From Methylohalobius sp964654415 (lineage in GTDB: Bacteria; Pseudomonadota; Gammaproteobacteria; Methylococcales; Methylothermaceae), in assembly GCA_964654415.1 (NCBI GenBank), contig CAZZIP010000007.1, positions 62,001 through 126,000 on the forward strand: a DNA stretch of 64,000 bases. The letters run 5' to 3'. Positions 30,380 to 39,052 of the stretch are shown piece by piece. How positions within the stretch are numbered: the first letter of the stretch is position 1; every line of letters begins with the position of its first letter. The notes under the pieces are model-generated. The model was not told where the DNA came from, did no database searches, and was given only the letters and a program-made list of their open reading frames with translations. A program made the position numbers and the translations under genes.

Positions 30380-31942
30380 ATGCGGGTCGTCGCTGTCAGA
30401 CATTTATTGGGTTTTTGGCGTTGGTTTTGGATCGGCAGCCTGTTTTTTGCCGGGCCTTTAGGAGTTCAATCGGCTTTACCGGCTGCTCCTGAGGCAGGTC
30501 AATTTGGGTTTGAAACCGTCCAGAAGCTGGCTCGTGACTTGGCTAATCGGCCTTATGAGCAAGATAACGCAAGCCTGCCGGAGGAACTCGCCAAGCTCGA
30601 TTACGATCGTTATCGGGATATCCGCTTCAAGCCTGAATTTGCCCTGTGGCGGGACGAGGGGTTGCCGTTTCAGGTTCAGTTTTTCCACCGCGGTTTCCTA
30701 TATCGGAACCGGGTCGTGATCAATGTGGTAGAGGGTGGTAGGCCAAGGCGCCTAGACTACGTTTCGGATTGGTTCGATTTCGGCAAGAACCCACTCGGTC
30801 CGTTCGACGCCGATCTTGGGTTTGCTGGTTTTCGCCTACATTACCCGCTGATGCGCAACGGCTATCACGACGAGATTGCGGTGTTTCAGGGCGCCAGCTA
30901 CTTCCGCGCGGTCGGTTTAGGGCAAGCGTATGGCCTGTCGGCGCGCGGCCTCGCCATCGACACTGGCCTAGCGCGGGCTGAGGAATTCCCTGTCTTCCGC
31001 GAATTCTGGATCGAGAAGCCTGCGCTTGAATCGAGCGCAATCGTCGTCTATGCGCTGCTCGACAGCCCGGCGGTGACCGGGGCTTATCGCTTCGTCATCC
31101 GTCCTGGCCTGGAATTGACTATGGACATTCAAAGCCGTTTGTATTTTCGCCACGGGGTGGAGCGGTTGGGAATCGCTCCTTTGACGTCGATGTTCTTCCG
31201 AGGCGAAAACACCGAATATCTGATCGACGATTTTCGCCCTGAAATTCACGACTCCGATGGCCTGGCGGTCGCTCGCGGCAATGGGGAATGGTTGTGGCGG
31301 CCTCTGAACAACCCCCGCCAACTGCGGATCAGTGTTTTCCATGACGAACACCTCAAGGGGTTCGGCCTGATCCAGCGGGACCGCAACTTCGATCATTACC
31401 AAGATTTAGAAGCGGCTTATCAGCGCCGTCCCACCGCCTGGGTGGAGCCAGTGGGGGACTGGGGGGCAGGGGCGGTCTATCTGATCGAGATTCCGAGCGA
31501 CCATGAAAAGTACGATAACATTGTCGCATTCTGGATGCCTGACGAGGCCAGCGCCGAAGGCAAGGAGATGGCGTTCGATTACCGCCTGTATTTCACGCTC
31601 GACGAGCGTTTGCCGAAAAGTTTGGGGAGAGCGGAGGCGACCCGAATCGGGGCCGGGGGTGTCGATCCTTCTGATCCGAAGCGACGCCGGTTCGTAATCG
31701 ATTTCGCTGGACAGACGATCGAACGCTACGATGAGAACGCCAAGCTCGAGGCCGAGGTGGATACCTCGATGGGAGCGGTGGATAATGTGGTGGTGCACAA
31801 AAACTCCGAGACTGGCGGCTGGCGGCTGAGTTTCGAGCTTGATCCCGGAGAGGCCGAATCGCCCATAGAACTACGCGCTTTGCTGCGTTCGGGCAAAGAG
31901 GCGTTGACCGAGACCTGGCTGTATCAATGGAGTAGGCCATGA
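30380..31942 (+). CDS. opgG: Periplasmic glucan biosynthesis protein OpgG (MdoG)
   Basis: 520 residues. A signal peptide (GFWRWFWIGSLFFAGPLGVQS) is followed by the OpgG/D beta-sandwich: FGFETVQKLARDLANRPY, YRDIRFKPEFALWRDEGLPF, LTSMFFRGENT and HDSDGLAVARGNGEWLWRPL. It helps add branches to osmoregulated periplasmic glucans. The stop overlaps the next gene (ATGA). It is first in a twelve-gene run and has no strong ribosome site; the ATG is the earliest in-frame start after the AT-rich region. Confidence 0.93.
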   Translation: MRVVAVRHLLGFWRWFWIGSLFFAGPLGVQSALPAAPEAGQFGFETVQKLARDLANRPYEQDNASLPEELAKLDYDRYRDIRFKPEFALWRDEGLPFQVQFFHRGFLYRNRVVINVVEGGRPRRLDYVSDWFDFGKNPLGPFDADLGFAGFRLHYPLMRNGYHDEIAVFQGASYFRAVGLGQAYGLSARGLAIDTGLARAEEFPVFREFWIEKPALESSAIVVYALLDSPAVTGAYRFVIRPGLELTMDIQSRLYFRHGVERLGIAPLTSMFFRGENTEYLIDDFRPEIHDSDGLAVARGNGEWLWRPLNNPRQLRISVFHDEHLKGFGLIQRDRNFDHYQDLEAAYQRRPTAWVEPVGDWGAGAVYLIEIPSDHEKYDNIVAFWMPDEASAEGKEMAFDYRLYFTLDERLPKSLGRAEATRIGAGGVDPSDPKRRRFVIDFAGQTIERYDENAKLEAEVDTSMGAVDNVVVHKNSETGGWRLSFELDPGEAESPIELRALLRSGKEALTETWLYQWSRP

Positions 31943-32394
31943 CCGAAGCGGCAGTGAAATTGTCTTTGGGTCGGCCGCTCGATCCTGAGATTGAACGGCT
32001 TAAAGAGCACGTTGTGGCTTATCTTAAGCGGCTGCGTTTTGCGGACCCCGGCTTGATCGAGGATTTGGCCGCAGAGTGCCTGGACCGAGCGTCAGGGCGA
32101 GAGCGCCGGGACTTGCAAAGGCTCCTGCGGCGCGCGCTGGAAGAGGCTCAACGCCGTTTGGACTTGGCGTTGGCCCAGGGGCTGGGCTTGCGCCTTCCTG
32201 AGGACGCGGCTGTAGTAACCGCGGCTAGAGCCGCTCTGCTTCTGACTCAGGATCCGGTTTGCGCCGACGACCTGATCCGGCCTTCCCCTGAGCGGTCGGC
32301 TTTGCTTGCCAGGTTGAAGGCACACTTGCCGCTGGCCATCCCCCCGGAGGTACCTGGCGCCATGCCAATTCAGGATTTGGAGTTTTGGGTTTGA
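31939..32394 (+). CDS. Unknown soluble helical protein between opgG and opgH
   Basis: 151 residues, rich in Leu, Arg and Glu; no signal peptide, membrane helix or known motif was recognised. Helical stretches (PEIERLKEHVVAYLKRLRF, ERRDLQRLLRRALEEAQRRL) suggest an all-helical protein. The gene overlaps opgG by four bases (ATGA) and opgH by four (TTGA), so all three are translationally coupled. E. coli OpgH has a cytoplasmic N-terminal region of about 140 residues which the downstream OpgH here lacks; this ORF could be that part encoded separately, but the sequence resemblance is not evident by eye. Confidence 0.75.
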   Translation: MTEAAVKLSLGRPLDPEIERLKEHVVAYLKRLRFADPGLIEDLAAECLDRASGRERRDLQRLLRRALEEAQRRLDLALAQGLGLRLPEDAAVVTAARAALLLTQDPVCADDLIRPSPERSALLARLKAHLPLAIPPEVPGAMPIQDLEFWV

Positions 32395-34445
32395 ACGCGG
32401 TGTCCTTCTCTCCTAGCTGGCGGCGTACCGCTTCCATCCGGCGGGCGGTGTTCTTCGTGCTGGTGGGTCTGACCGCATGCGCTGCGCTGTTCATGCTCAC
32501 TAGCGCCTTCCAACAAAACGGTTTGACGCGCCTGGAACTCATCCTGTTGGCGGTGTATGGCTTGCTCATGGGATGGGTCAGCCTATCTTTTTGGACGGCG
32601 ACTTTGGGATGGTTAAACTTAAGCTTCGGTGGGGATCGCAAATCCCTCGCACGAAGTGCTCATGCGGCCTCGAAAGCGGACCTTTCGCCTATGCGTACGG
32701 CGCTGGTCATGCCGATCTACAACGAAGATCCGCAGCGGGTATTTGCCGGGCTTAAGAGCATCTGGCAATCTCTTGGAGAGACTGGCAAAGCCGAAGGGTT
32801 CGATTTATTTATCCTCTCCGACACCCGCGACCCCGTGCTGTGGATGGAGGAGGAGCTTAGATGGTACCGCATGTGCGAGGATTTTTCGGCCCATGGTCGG
32901 ATTTTTTACCGCAACCGCTCGGCCAACATCGGTCGCAAGAGTGGCAACATTGAGGAATTCTGCCGACGCTGGGGAGGGCGTTACCGTTACATGGTCGTGC
33001 TTGACGCCGACAGTCTCATCAGTGGTCGGACTTTGGTACGCATGGTCGAGCTGATGGAGGCCAACCCGCAGGTAGCGTTGATCCAGTCGCCGCCTCTTCC
33101 GGTCAACCAGTCTTCCTTGTTCGCCAGGATCTTGCAGTTTGCCAGCAACCTCTATGGTAACGTGTTCGTGGCTGGTGCCGCCTGGTGGCAGCTTGGGGAG
33201 GCTAACTACTATGGCCACAACGCTATCATCCGGGTAGCTCCCTTCATGCACTGCTGTGGTCTGCCGAAGTTGCCGGGTCGGGAGCCATTCGGAGGGGAAA
33301 TCTTAAGTCACGATTTCGTGGAGGCAGCCTTGCTCAGGAGGGCCGGCTGGGAAGTGTGGCTGGTTCCGGAATTGACGGAAAGCTACGAGGAACTCCCCCC
33401 TACGCTGATCGATTACGCCAAGCGCGACCGCCGTTGGTGTCAGGGCAACCTCCAGCACCTTAGAGTGATTTTTGCCCGGGGTCTGGCCGGCATCAGCCGG
33501 CTGCATCTGGGTATGGGGATCATGTCTTATCTGTCCTCTCCGCTGTGGTTTTTGTTCTTGCTATTGACCGCGGGAGAAGCCTACATCCAAAGCCAAACCC
33601 AGCCGGTTTACTTTTTTGGGGACAATATCTTCCCGGTATGGCCTAAATCTTATGCCGTGGAGATGACCACGGTGCTGGTGGTCACCTTGTCCATGTTGTT
33701 TCTGCCCAAGCTGTTGAGCCTGTTGCTGTTGTTCACCCGCCAGCGCCAGAAAGTTCGGCAATTCGGTGGGATCGTGCGGATATTGGTAAGCGTTTTGCTG
33801 GAAACGGTGTTTTCGGCTTTGATCGCCCCCGTGTTGATGCTCTATCAAAGCAAATTCGTGGTTTCCATCCTGTTGCGCAAAAGCGTGGGCTGGCCTGCCC
33901 AGCAGCGGGACGCCCATCGCCTGAGCCTCAAGGAAGCGATCCTGGCCCATGGCGGGCAAACGCTTTTTGGGATCGCAAGCGGAGCATTCAGTTATTTGTA
34001 TATCCCTGACTTCTTTTGGTGGTTTATTCCGGTATTGGCCGGCCTGATATTGGTCATTCCTATCTCTATGCTCTCGAGTAGCACCGATTTGGGACTTGGA
34101 GCACGCAGGCTGGGCTTGTTTTTGATTCCCGAAGAATCGAATCCCCCTCAAGTCATTCAATCGCTCCACCACTACCTCCCTTTGGAACCTGGCATCCGGG
34201 AGGAGCAGCAGCTGATCTGTGAGCCTGGGGCGTGCGCGCTGCACGCAGCCCTTTTGCTCCACCAGCCGCTGAAGAAAAGGAAGCGCCTTGAGCTCCAAGC
34301 AATCTTGTATCATCTCCTGGAAGAAGGGCCAAAGAACCTATCGCCTACAGAAAAGCGCAGTCTCTTGTCCCATGCCAAAACGCTTTTTCGGCTGCATTTT
34401 CTGCTCACGAGCCAGCTCTTGCTGGGTAATAAGCAAGTAAAATAA
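32391..34445 (+). CDS. opgH: Glucans biosynthesis glucosyltransferase OpgH (MdoH)
   Basis: About 684 residues, shorter than E. coli OpgH (847). TTG 32391 is preferred because GGAG lies eight bases upstream and it overlaps the previous stop (TTGA); TTG 32385 or GTG 32400 remain possible. Membrane helices occur around IRRAVFFVLVGLTACAALF and in the C-terminal third; the GT2 domain has ALVMPIYNEDPQRVFAGL, YRYMVVLDADSLISG and SHDFVEAALLRRAGW, and KRDRRWCQGNLQHL holds the QRRRW-like motif. It makes the linear beta-1,2-glucan backbone from UDP-glucose and moves it to the periplasm. The long N-terminal region of the E. coli protein is missing. Confidence 0.93.
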   Translation: MNAVSFSPSWRRTASIRRAVFFVLVGLTACAALFMLTSAFQQNGLTRLELILLAVYGLLMGWVSLSFWTATLGWLNLSFGGDRKSLARSAHAASKADLSPMRTALVMPIYNEDPQRVFAGLKSIWQSLGETGKAEGFDLFILSDTRDPVLWMEEELRWYRMCEDFSAHGRIFYRNRSANIGRKSGNIEEFCRRWGGRYRYMVVLDADSLISGRTLVRMVELMEANPQVALIQSPPLPVNQSSLFARILQFASNLYGNVFVAGAAWWQLGEANYYGHNAIIRVAPFMHCCGLPKLPGREPFGGEILSHDFVEAALLRRAGWEVWLVPELTESYEELPPTLIDYAKRDRRWCQGNLQHLRVIFARGLAGISRLHLGMGIMSYLSSPLWFLFLLLTAGEAYIQSQTQPVYFFGDNIFPVWPKSYAVEMTTVLVVTLSMLFLPKLLSLLLLFTRQRQKVRQFGGIVRILVSVLLETVFSALIAPVLMLYQSKFVVSILLRKSVGWPAQQRDAHRLSLKEAILAHGGQTLFGIASGAFSYLYIPDFFWWFIPVLAGLILVIPISMLSSSTDLGLGARRLGLFLIPEESNPPQVIQSLHHYLPLEPGIREEQQLICEPGACALHAALLLHQPLKKRKRLELQAILYHLLEEGPKNLSPTEKRSLLSHAKTLFRLHFLLTSQLLLGNKQVK

Positions 34446-34472
34446 AAGCCAAATCCTAAAGAGGAGCGAGGC

Positions 34473-35108
34473 GTGTTGGAGATCATCAAGGCTGGCGGTT
34501 GGGTCATGTGGCCGATATTAGTTTGTTCCGTGCTGGCCATGGCGATCGTCTGCGAGCGCTTGTGGAGCTTAAGACCCAAGCGTATTATCCCCCCACACCT
34601 AGTAGCCCAGGTATGGAGCCTGCATCGTAAAGACCAATTGGATGCGACCTACTTGCGTCAACTGCAGACTTCTTCCCCCTTAGGGGCGGTATTGGCGGCG
34701 GGATTGGCGAATTACCATTATGGTCGCGAGGTAATGAAGGAAGCCATAGAAGACACCGGGCGGCATGTTGCCCATGAACTCGAGCGCTTCCTCAACTCCC
34801 TGGGAACGATCGCGGCTATTTCGCCGCTGCTAGGACTGTTCGGCACGGTTTTAGGGATGATCAAAGTATTTTCAGTAATTACTACCACTGGGGTAGGCGA
34901 TCCGAAAGTGTTAGCTGGTGGGATTGCTGAAGCCTTGATCACCACGGCCGCTGGGCTTATGGTGGCGATTCCGGCGCTGATCTTCCACCGTTATCTTCAG
35001 GCGCGGGTAGACAGTTTGGTTCTCAAGATGGAAAGCGAGGCCCTGCGTTTCATTGAAATCCTATCTAGCGCCAAAATTTCGGCTGCTTCACAGGATCAAA
35101 TCCCATGA
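34473..35108 (+). CDS. exbB: MotA/TolQ/ExbB proton channel protein
   Basis: 211 residues with a GTG start and a GAGGAG ribosome site. Three membrane segments: GWVMWPILVCSVLAMAIVCE, TIAAISPLLGLFGTVLGMIK and ALITTAAGLMVAIPALIFHR. The central motif (SPLLGLFGTVLGM) is the family signature. With the next gene it should energise TonB- or Tol-type transport through the proton gradient. It overlaps exbD by four bases and follows opgH. Confidence 0.9.
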   Translation: MLEIIKAGGWVMWPILVCSVLAMAIVCERLWSLRPKRIIPPHLVAQVWSLHRKDQLDATYLRQLQTSSPLGAVLAAGLANYHYGREVMKEAIEDTGRHVAHELERFLNSLGTIAAISPLLGLFGTVLGMIKVFSVITTTGVGDPKVLAGGIAEALITTAAGLMVAIPALIFHRYLQARVDSLVLKMESEALRFIEILSSAKISAASQDQIP

Positions 35109-35524
35109 ATTTTCGTGGCAAAGCTAAAGATCAGGTAGAGCTGAACTTGGTTCCGCTGGTCGATATAGTCCTCACCTTGCTGATCTTTTTCATGCTCACC
35201 ACGACTTTTGAACGTTATGGGGCGCTCAAGCTCCAACTTCCCCAAGCAAACGGTCAAAAGCAAGGCGATCCTAAGGTTTTGGAAATCGCTATCGACGCCG
35301 ATGGGCGTTACTATTTAAACCAGCACGAGTTGGTCAATACCCGAATCGAGACTTTAAAGCAAGCGATCGCTAAGGCCGTGGACCAGGTTGCGCAGCCAGT
35401 AGTGGTGATCGCAGCTGACCGCAAGACGCCCCATGAGTTTGTGGTGCGCGTTCTGGATGCGGCGCGGCAGTTGGGGTTGAGGCATATTACTTTCGCCACG
35501 CGAGGCGCAAGCGATGAGGAATGA
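35105..35524 (+). CDS. exbD: Biopolymer transport protein ExbD/TolR
   Basis: 139 residues. One N-terminal membrane helix with the essential Asp: ELNLVPLVDIVLTLLIFFML; the periplasmic remainder carries ALKLQLPQANGQ and a C-terminal PVVVIAADRKTPHEFVV segment typical of ExbD. It forms the ExbB-ExbD motor. No tonB gene follows; the znuD-like receptor at 0.1-2 kb may use this or another ExbBD set. Confidence 0.92.
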   Translation: MNFRGKAKDQVELNLVPLVDIVLTLLIFFMLTTTFERYGALKLQLPQANGQKQGDPKVLEIAIDADGRYYLNQHELVNTRIETLKQAIAKAVDQVAQPVVVIAADRKTPHEFVVRVLDAARQLGLRHITFATRGASDEE

Positions 35525-35532
35525 TTTGAGCG

Positions 35533-35721
35533 ATGGATAAAAAACTGCTTGAAATTCTGGTTTGTCCGGTTTGTAAGGGAAAATTGATTTACGTCGCCGA
35601 GACCAAGGAGCTGATCTGTAAGGCGGATCGGCTAGCTTACCCGATTCGGGATGAGATTCCAGTGATGCTCGAAGAAGAGGCGCGCAAACTCAGCCTGGAA
35701 GAATACGATCGCCTGCCATGA
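35533..35721 (+). CDS. Trm112-family small protein (YcaR-like)
   Basis: 62 residues with the Trm112 core: LLEILVCPVCKGKLIY (only one CxxC remains) and LAYPIRDEIPVMLEEEARKL. In proteobacteria this gene usually sits between lpxK and kdsB; here lpxK is absent and exbBD precedes it. Its role in bacteria is unclear, possibly as an activator of methyltransferases. Its stop overlaps the kdsB ATG by four bases. Confidence 0.92.
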   Translation: MDKKLLEILVCPVCKGKLIYVAETKELICKADRLAYPIRDEIPVMLEEEARKLSLEEYDRLP

Positions 35722-36506
35722 CCTCGTTCAAGATTGCCATCCCAGCCCGTTACAGCTCGTCCCGACTGCCGGGCAAGCCTCTGTTGCTGTTGGCCGGTCG
35801 ACCCATGATCGCACATGTGTGCGAACAGGCCCTGAGGGCAGGAGCAGAGGAGGTAGTGGTGGCTACTGACGACGAGCGCATCCAGGCGGCGGCGGAAGCC
35901 GCGGGGGTGCGAGCATTCCTGACCGATCCCAACCATACCAGCGGAACTGAGCGCATCCACGAGGTGGCGCAGCGTTTGGGTTGGGGGGAGGAGGAGATCG
36001 TAGTCAACTGGCAGGGAGACGAACCGCTGCTTGATCCGGAGTTGGTCAGCCACCTGGCCCACTGCTTGGCCGGCCACCCGGACGCGGTGATGGCAACCTT
36101 GGCAGCACCTGCCGCTGGCGCGGAGGTGTTTAACCCCCACGTGGTCAAGGTGGTGCTGGATCAGGCAGGTTATGCGCTTTATTTCAGTCGGGCGCCGATT
36201 CCCTGGTTGCGGGACGCTTTTACCCGGAGGCCGCCCCAAGTGCCGGATGGTCTCCACTGGCGCCACATCGGTGTATACGCCTACCGGGTCGGGTTGTTGC
36301 ACCGCTATGTGAATTGGCCTCCAGCCCCGTTAGAGCAGGTAGAAGCTCTGGAGCAATTACGGGTCTTGTGGCACGGTGAGCGGATCGTGGTGGTGACTGT
36401 AGCAGATGTCCCCGAGGCAGGAGTGGATACCCCTGAGGATGTGGTTCGAGTCGAGAGTCGGCTTAGAGAGCTTGATTGCAGACGGGGCAATAGAGGTGCA
36501 AGATGA
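35718..36506 (+). CDS. kdsB: 3-deoxy-manno-octulosonate cytidylyltransferase
   Basis: 262 residues, slightly longer than E. coli KdsB (248). IAIPARYSSSRLPGKPLLLL is the nucleotidyl-transfer N-terminus, EEVVVATDDERIQ and WQGDEPLLDPELV are the conserved active-site blocks. It makes CMP-Kdo for lipid A core. It overlaps the Trm112 gene and the phosphatase gene by four bases each. Confidence 0.95.
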   Translation: MTSFKIAIPARYSSSRLPGKPLLLLAGRPMIAHVCEQALRAGAEEVVVATDDERIQAAAEAAGVRAFLTDPNHTSGTERIHEVAQRLGWGEEEIVVNWQGDEPLLDPELVSHLAHCLAGHPDAVMATLAAPAAGAEVFNPHVVKVVLDQAGYALYFSRAPIPWLRDAFTRRPPQVPDGLHWRHIGVYAYRVGLLHRYVNWPPAPLEQVEALEQLRVLWHGERIVVVTVADVPEAGVDTPEDVVRVESRLRELDCRRGNRGAR

Positions 36507-36988
36507 TCCGGGTCCTATTCGTATGTATGGGCAACATCTGCCGCTCCCCGATGGCGCAAGGAGTGTTGCAACGCCTGCTGGAACAGCACGGTTTGGCCGA
36601 TCAAGTGCTGGTCGATTCGGCAGGAACTCACGCTTATCATCTAGGCAAATCCCCGGATCCGCGTGCTATCCTCACCGCTCAGGCGCGCGGTATCGATATC
36701 AGCGGGCTGCGTGCCCGCCAAGCGGAACCGGGGGATTTCGATGAATTTGATCTGATTCTGGTAATGGATGAGCACAATTACGATACCCTTCTGTTCACCG
36801 GTGCCAAACGCCACCAGAGCAAGCTCGGGTATCTGCTCGATTATGCCCCCCACCTTGGGACGCGCAATCTGCCGGATCCTTATTACGGTGGGGAGACCGG
36901 TTTCGAGCAGGTCATGGACATGATCGAGGACGCTTGTGAGGGGCTGTTGCGCCATTTGCAGGATCGGTTATTGCGGAGGGTACCATGA
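36503..36988 (+). CDS. Low-molecular-weight protein-tyrosine phosphatase
   Basis: 161 residues. The P-loop CX5R is at residues about 7-15 in VCMGNICRSPMAQGVL, and the general acid Asp is in DPYYGGETGF. The overall size and motifs match low-molecular-weight PTPs, often tied to capsule or exopolysaccharide kinase control, but no tyrosine kinase gene is in the window; the gumC-like gene lacks a kinase domain. It overlaps kdsB and the Dabb gene by four bases each. Confidence 0.93.
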   Translation: MIRVLFVCMGNICRSPMAQGVLQRLLEQHGLADQVLVDSAGTHAYHLGKSPDPRAILTAQARGIDISGLRARQAEPGDFDEFDLILVMDEHNYDTLLFTGAKRHQSKLGYLLDYAPHLGTRNLPDPYYGGETGFEQVMDMIEDACEGLLRHLQDRLLRRVP

Positions 36989-37356
36989 TGCGACGTACAT
37001 CGATTATAGCTTTGCTGTTCGGTATGTTATGGCTTGGGAGCGCGTGGTCCGGGACGCTTGCCAAACCAGGGCAGATTAAGCACGTAGTTATAGTGTGGTT
37101 GAAGCAGGCCGATAATGTGGATCGCTTCATGGCCTTGAGCAAGCAGCTAGTGGAACTGCCCGGGGTGGTGGACTACAGTATCGGACCGGCGTTGCCAAGT
37201 GGGCCAGGAGATAGTTTTCACGTCGGGGTGGTGGTGACGCTGGAAGATCGCCAGAGCCTGTATGATTATCTACGCCACCCTAGACATCAGGACCTCATCA
37301 ACAAGATGCGTCCTTTGGTGGAGCGCGTCGTGACTTATGATTTCATCACCCGCTGA
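36985..37356 (+). CDS. Exported Dabb (stress-responsive A/B barrel) protein
   Basis: 123 residues with a signal peptide (MMRRTSIIALLFGMLWLGSAWSG) and a single Dabb domain: KHVVIVWLKQADNVDRFM, LVELPGVVDYSIG, and HVGVVVTLEDRQSLYDYLRHP. Dabb domains are small dimeric ferredoxin-like barrels, usually cytoplasmic; export here is unusual. It overlaps the phosphatase gene by four bases and precedes the dienelactone hydrolase by 11. Function unknown. Confidence 0.8.
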   Translation: MMRRTSIIALLFGMLWLGSAWSGTLAKPGQIKHVVIVWLKQADNVDRFMALSKQLVELPGVVDYSIGPALPSGPGDSFHVGVVVTLEDRQSLYDYLRHPRHQDLINKMRPLVERVVTYDFITR

Positions 37357-37367
37357 CGGAGGGATAG

Positions 37368-38090
37368 ATGAGCGTTCAAACCCGGGAAGTAGAGTACTTC
37401 GATGGCGATGTCCGCATGTTGGGCTTTTTGGCCTACGACGATGCGGTTTCGGTGCCTGTGCCAGCGGTACTAGTGGCCCATATGTGGGGAGGAAGAGAAG
37501 GATTCGTATGCGACAAGGCTAGGGCCTTGGCGGCCCTGGGGTATGCTGGATTCGCCTTAGACCTTTACGGCGATGCAAAGGTGGGCTTAAGTCCTGAAGA
37601 AAACGCGCGCCTGATGCAGCCGTTTTTGGAGGACAGAGCCCTATTGCAGCGGCGCATGCAGCTTGCGCTCGAGGCTGTCAGGGGTCTGGACATGGTGGAC
37701 CGGAAGCGGATCGCGGCGATCGGTTTCTGTTTTGGCGGGCTGTGTGTGCTCGACCTGGCCAGGACCGGCGCGGATGTGTGCGGGGTGGTCAGTTTCCATG
37801 GCTTGCTGAAGCCGCCTGGAAATACTCAAGGCAACAAGATCCAGGCCAAGGTGCTGGTGCTGCACGGTCACGATGACCCCATGGTTCCGGTGGAAGACGT
37901 GGTGGCGCTGGAGCAGGAATTGACCGAGGCCGGCGCCGACTGGCAGGTGCACGTCTACGGGCATACCATGCACGCTTTTACCAACCCTAAGGCCAACGAT
38001 CCAAGTTTTGGAACCGTCTATCATCCGGTCGCCGACCGGCGTTCGTGGTTGGCGATGCGGAATTTTCTGGAAGAGATTTTCGGTGCATGA
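37368..38090 (+). CDS. Dienelactone hydrolase family protein
   Basis: 240-residue alpha/beta hydrolase with a Cys nucleophile. IGFCFGGLCVLDLA holds the Cys elbow, VLVLHGHDDPMVPVEDV the Asp and VYGHTMHAFTNPKAND the His, so the catalytic triad is complete. VAHMWGGREGF near residue 40 is another family block. There is no aromatic-degradation cluster nearby, so the natural ester is unknown. GGAGGG precedes the ATG, and the stop overlaps accA by four bases. Confidence 0.88.
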   Translation: MSVQTREVEYFDGDVRMLGFLAYDDAVSVPVPAVLVAHMWGGREGFVCDKARALAALGYAGFALDLYGDAKVGLSPEENARLMQPFLEDRALLQRRMQLALEAVRGLDMVDRKRIAAIGFCFGGLCVLDLARTGADVCGVVSFHGLLKPPGNTQGNKIQAKVLVLHGHDDPMVPVEDVVALEQELTEAGADWQVHVYGHTMHAFTNPKANDPSFGTVYHPVADRRSWLAMRNFLEEIFGA

Positions 38091-39052
38091 ATCTGAATTA
38101 TCTGGATTTCGAACAGCCGATCGCCGAACTCGAGGCCAAAATCGAGGAGCTTAGGCGTGTCGGTTTCGACCATGAGATCAATATCTCCGAGGAGATCGCG
38201 CGGCTGGAGGAGAAGTGCCGCAAGCTGACCGCATCGGTCTTTTCCTCCCTTTCTGCATGGCAGATCTCGCAGTTGTCGCGCCACCCTTTAAGGCCGTATA
38301 CGCTCGATTACATCCATTTGATTTTCACCGATTTCCACGAATTGCACGGGGATCGCAGCTTTGCCGATGACCCTGCCATCGTCGGCGGTTTGGCGCGGCT
38401 CGAGGGACAGCCGGTGATGGTAATCGGCCACCAGAAAGGACGCGACACTAAGGAAAAGCTGCGTCGTAACTTTGGGATGCCGCGCCCGGAAGGCTATCGC
38501 AAAGCGCTCAGGTTGATGCAGCTCGCAGAGCGCTTCAAGCTGCCGCTTTTCACCTTCATCGACACCCCTGGCGCTTATCCCGGGATCGATGCCGAGGAGC
38601 GCGGCCAGAGCGAAGCCATCGCCCGCAATCTGTTCGTGATGTCTCAGCTCAAGACCCCCATCGTCTGTACCGTGATCGGTGAGGGGGGCTCTGGTGGAGC
38701 CCTGGCCATCGGTGTGGGGGATAGGCTGTTGATGCTCGAATACAGCACCTATTCGGTGATTTCGCCTGAAGGTTGCGCCTCGATTCTGTGGAAAAGTGCC
38801 GACAAAGCGGAACTGGCTGCCGAGGCGATGGGTATTACCTCGCAGCGGCTGGAGGAGTTGGGGTTAATCGATGAAATCATTCCAGAACCTTTGGGTGGTG
38901 CCCACCGCGACAAGAAGCAGGCCGCTGCCAACATCAAGGAGATGCTGCTCAAACACCTAAATCAATTGCAGCGGATACCGCTGTCAAAGTTATTGGACCA
39001 ACGCTATCAACGCTTGATGAGCTACGGCATCTATACCGAAGAGTCCCCATGA
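38087..39052 (+). CDS. accA: Acetyl-CoA carboxylase carboxyltransferase alpha subunit
   Basis: About 321 residues from ATG 38087, overlapping the previous stop (ATGA); E. coli AccA has 319. MNLNYLDFEQPIAELEAKIE is the typical N-terminus, and RPEGYRKALRLMQLAERF, FIDTPGAYPGIDAEERGQSE and EGGSGGALAIGVGDRLLML are the carboxyltransferase blocks. It makes malonyl-CoA together with AccD (not in the window). It overlaps tilS by four bases, an order common in gammaproteobacteria. Confidence 0.97.
   Translation: MNLNYLDFEQPIAELEAKIEELRRVGFDHEINISEEIARLEEKCRKLTASVFSSLSAWQISQLSRHPLRPYTLDYIHLIFTDFHELHGDRSFADDPAIVGGLARLEGQPVMVIGHQKGRDTKEKLRRNFGMPRPEGYRKALRLMQLAERFKLPLFTFIDTPGAYPGIDAEERGQSEAIARNLFVMSQLKTPIVCTVIGEGGSGGALAIGVGDRLLMLEYSTYSVISPEGCASILWKSADKAELAAEAMGITSQRLEELGLIDEIIPEPLGGAHRDKKQAAANIKEMLLKHLNQLQRIPLSKLLDQRYQRLMSYGIYTEESP

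Noticed and set aside
33561..34313. 250-codon open frame antisense to opgH
   Set aside because: Long only because of GC-rich third positions of opgH; no ribosome site or domain, Gln/Arg-rich as expected for a shadow frame.
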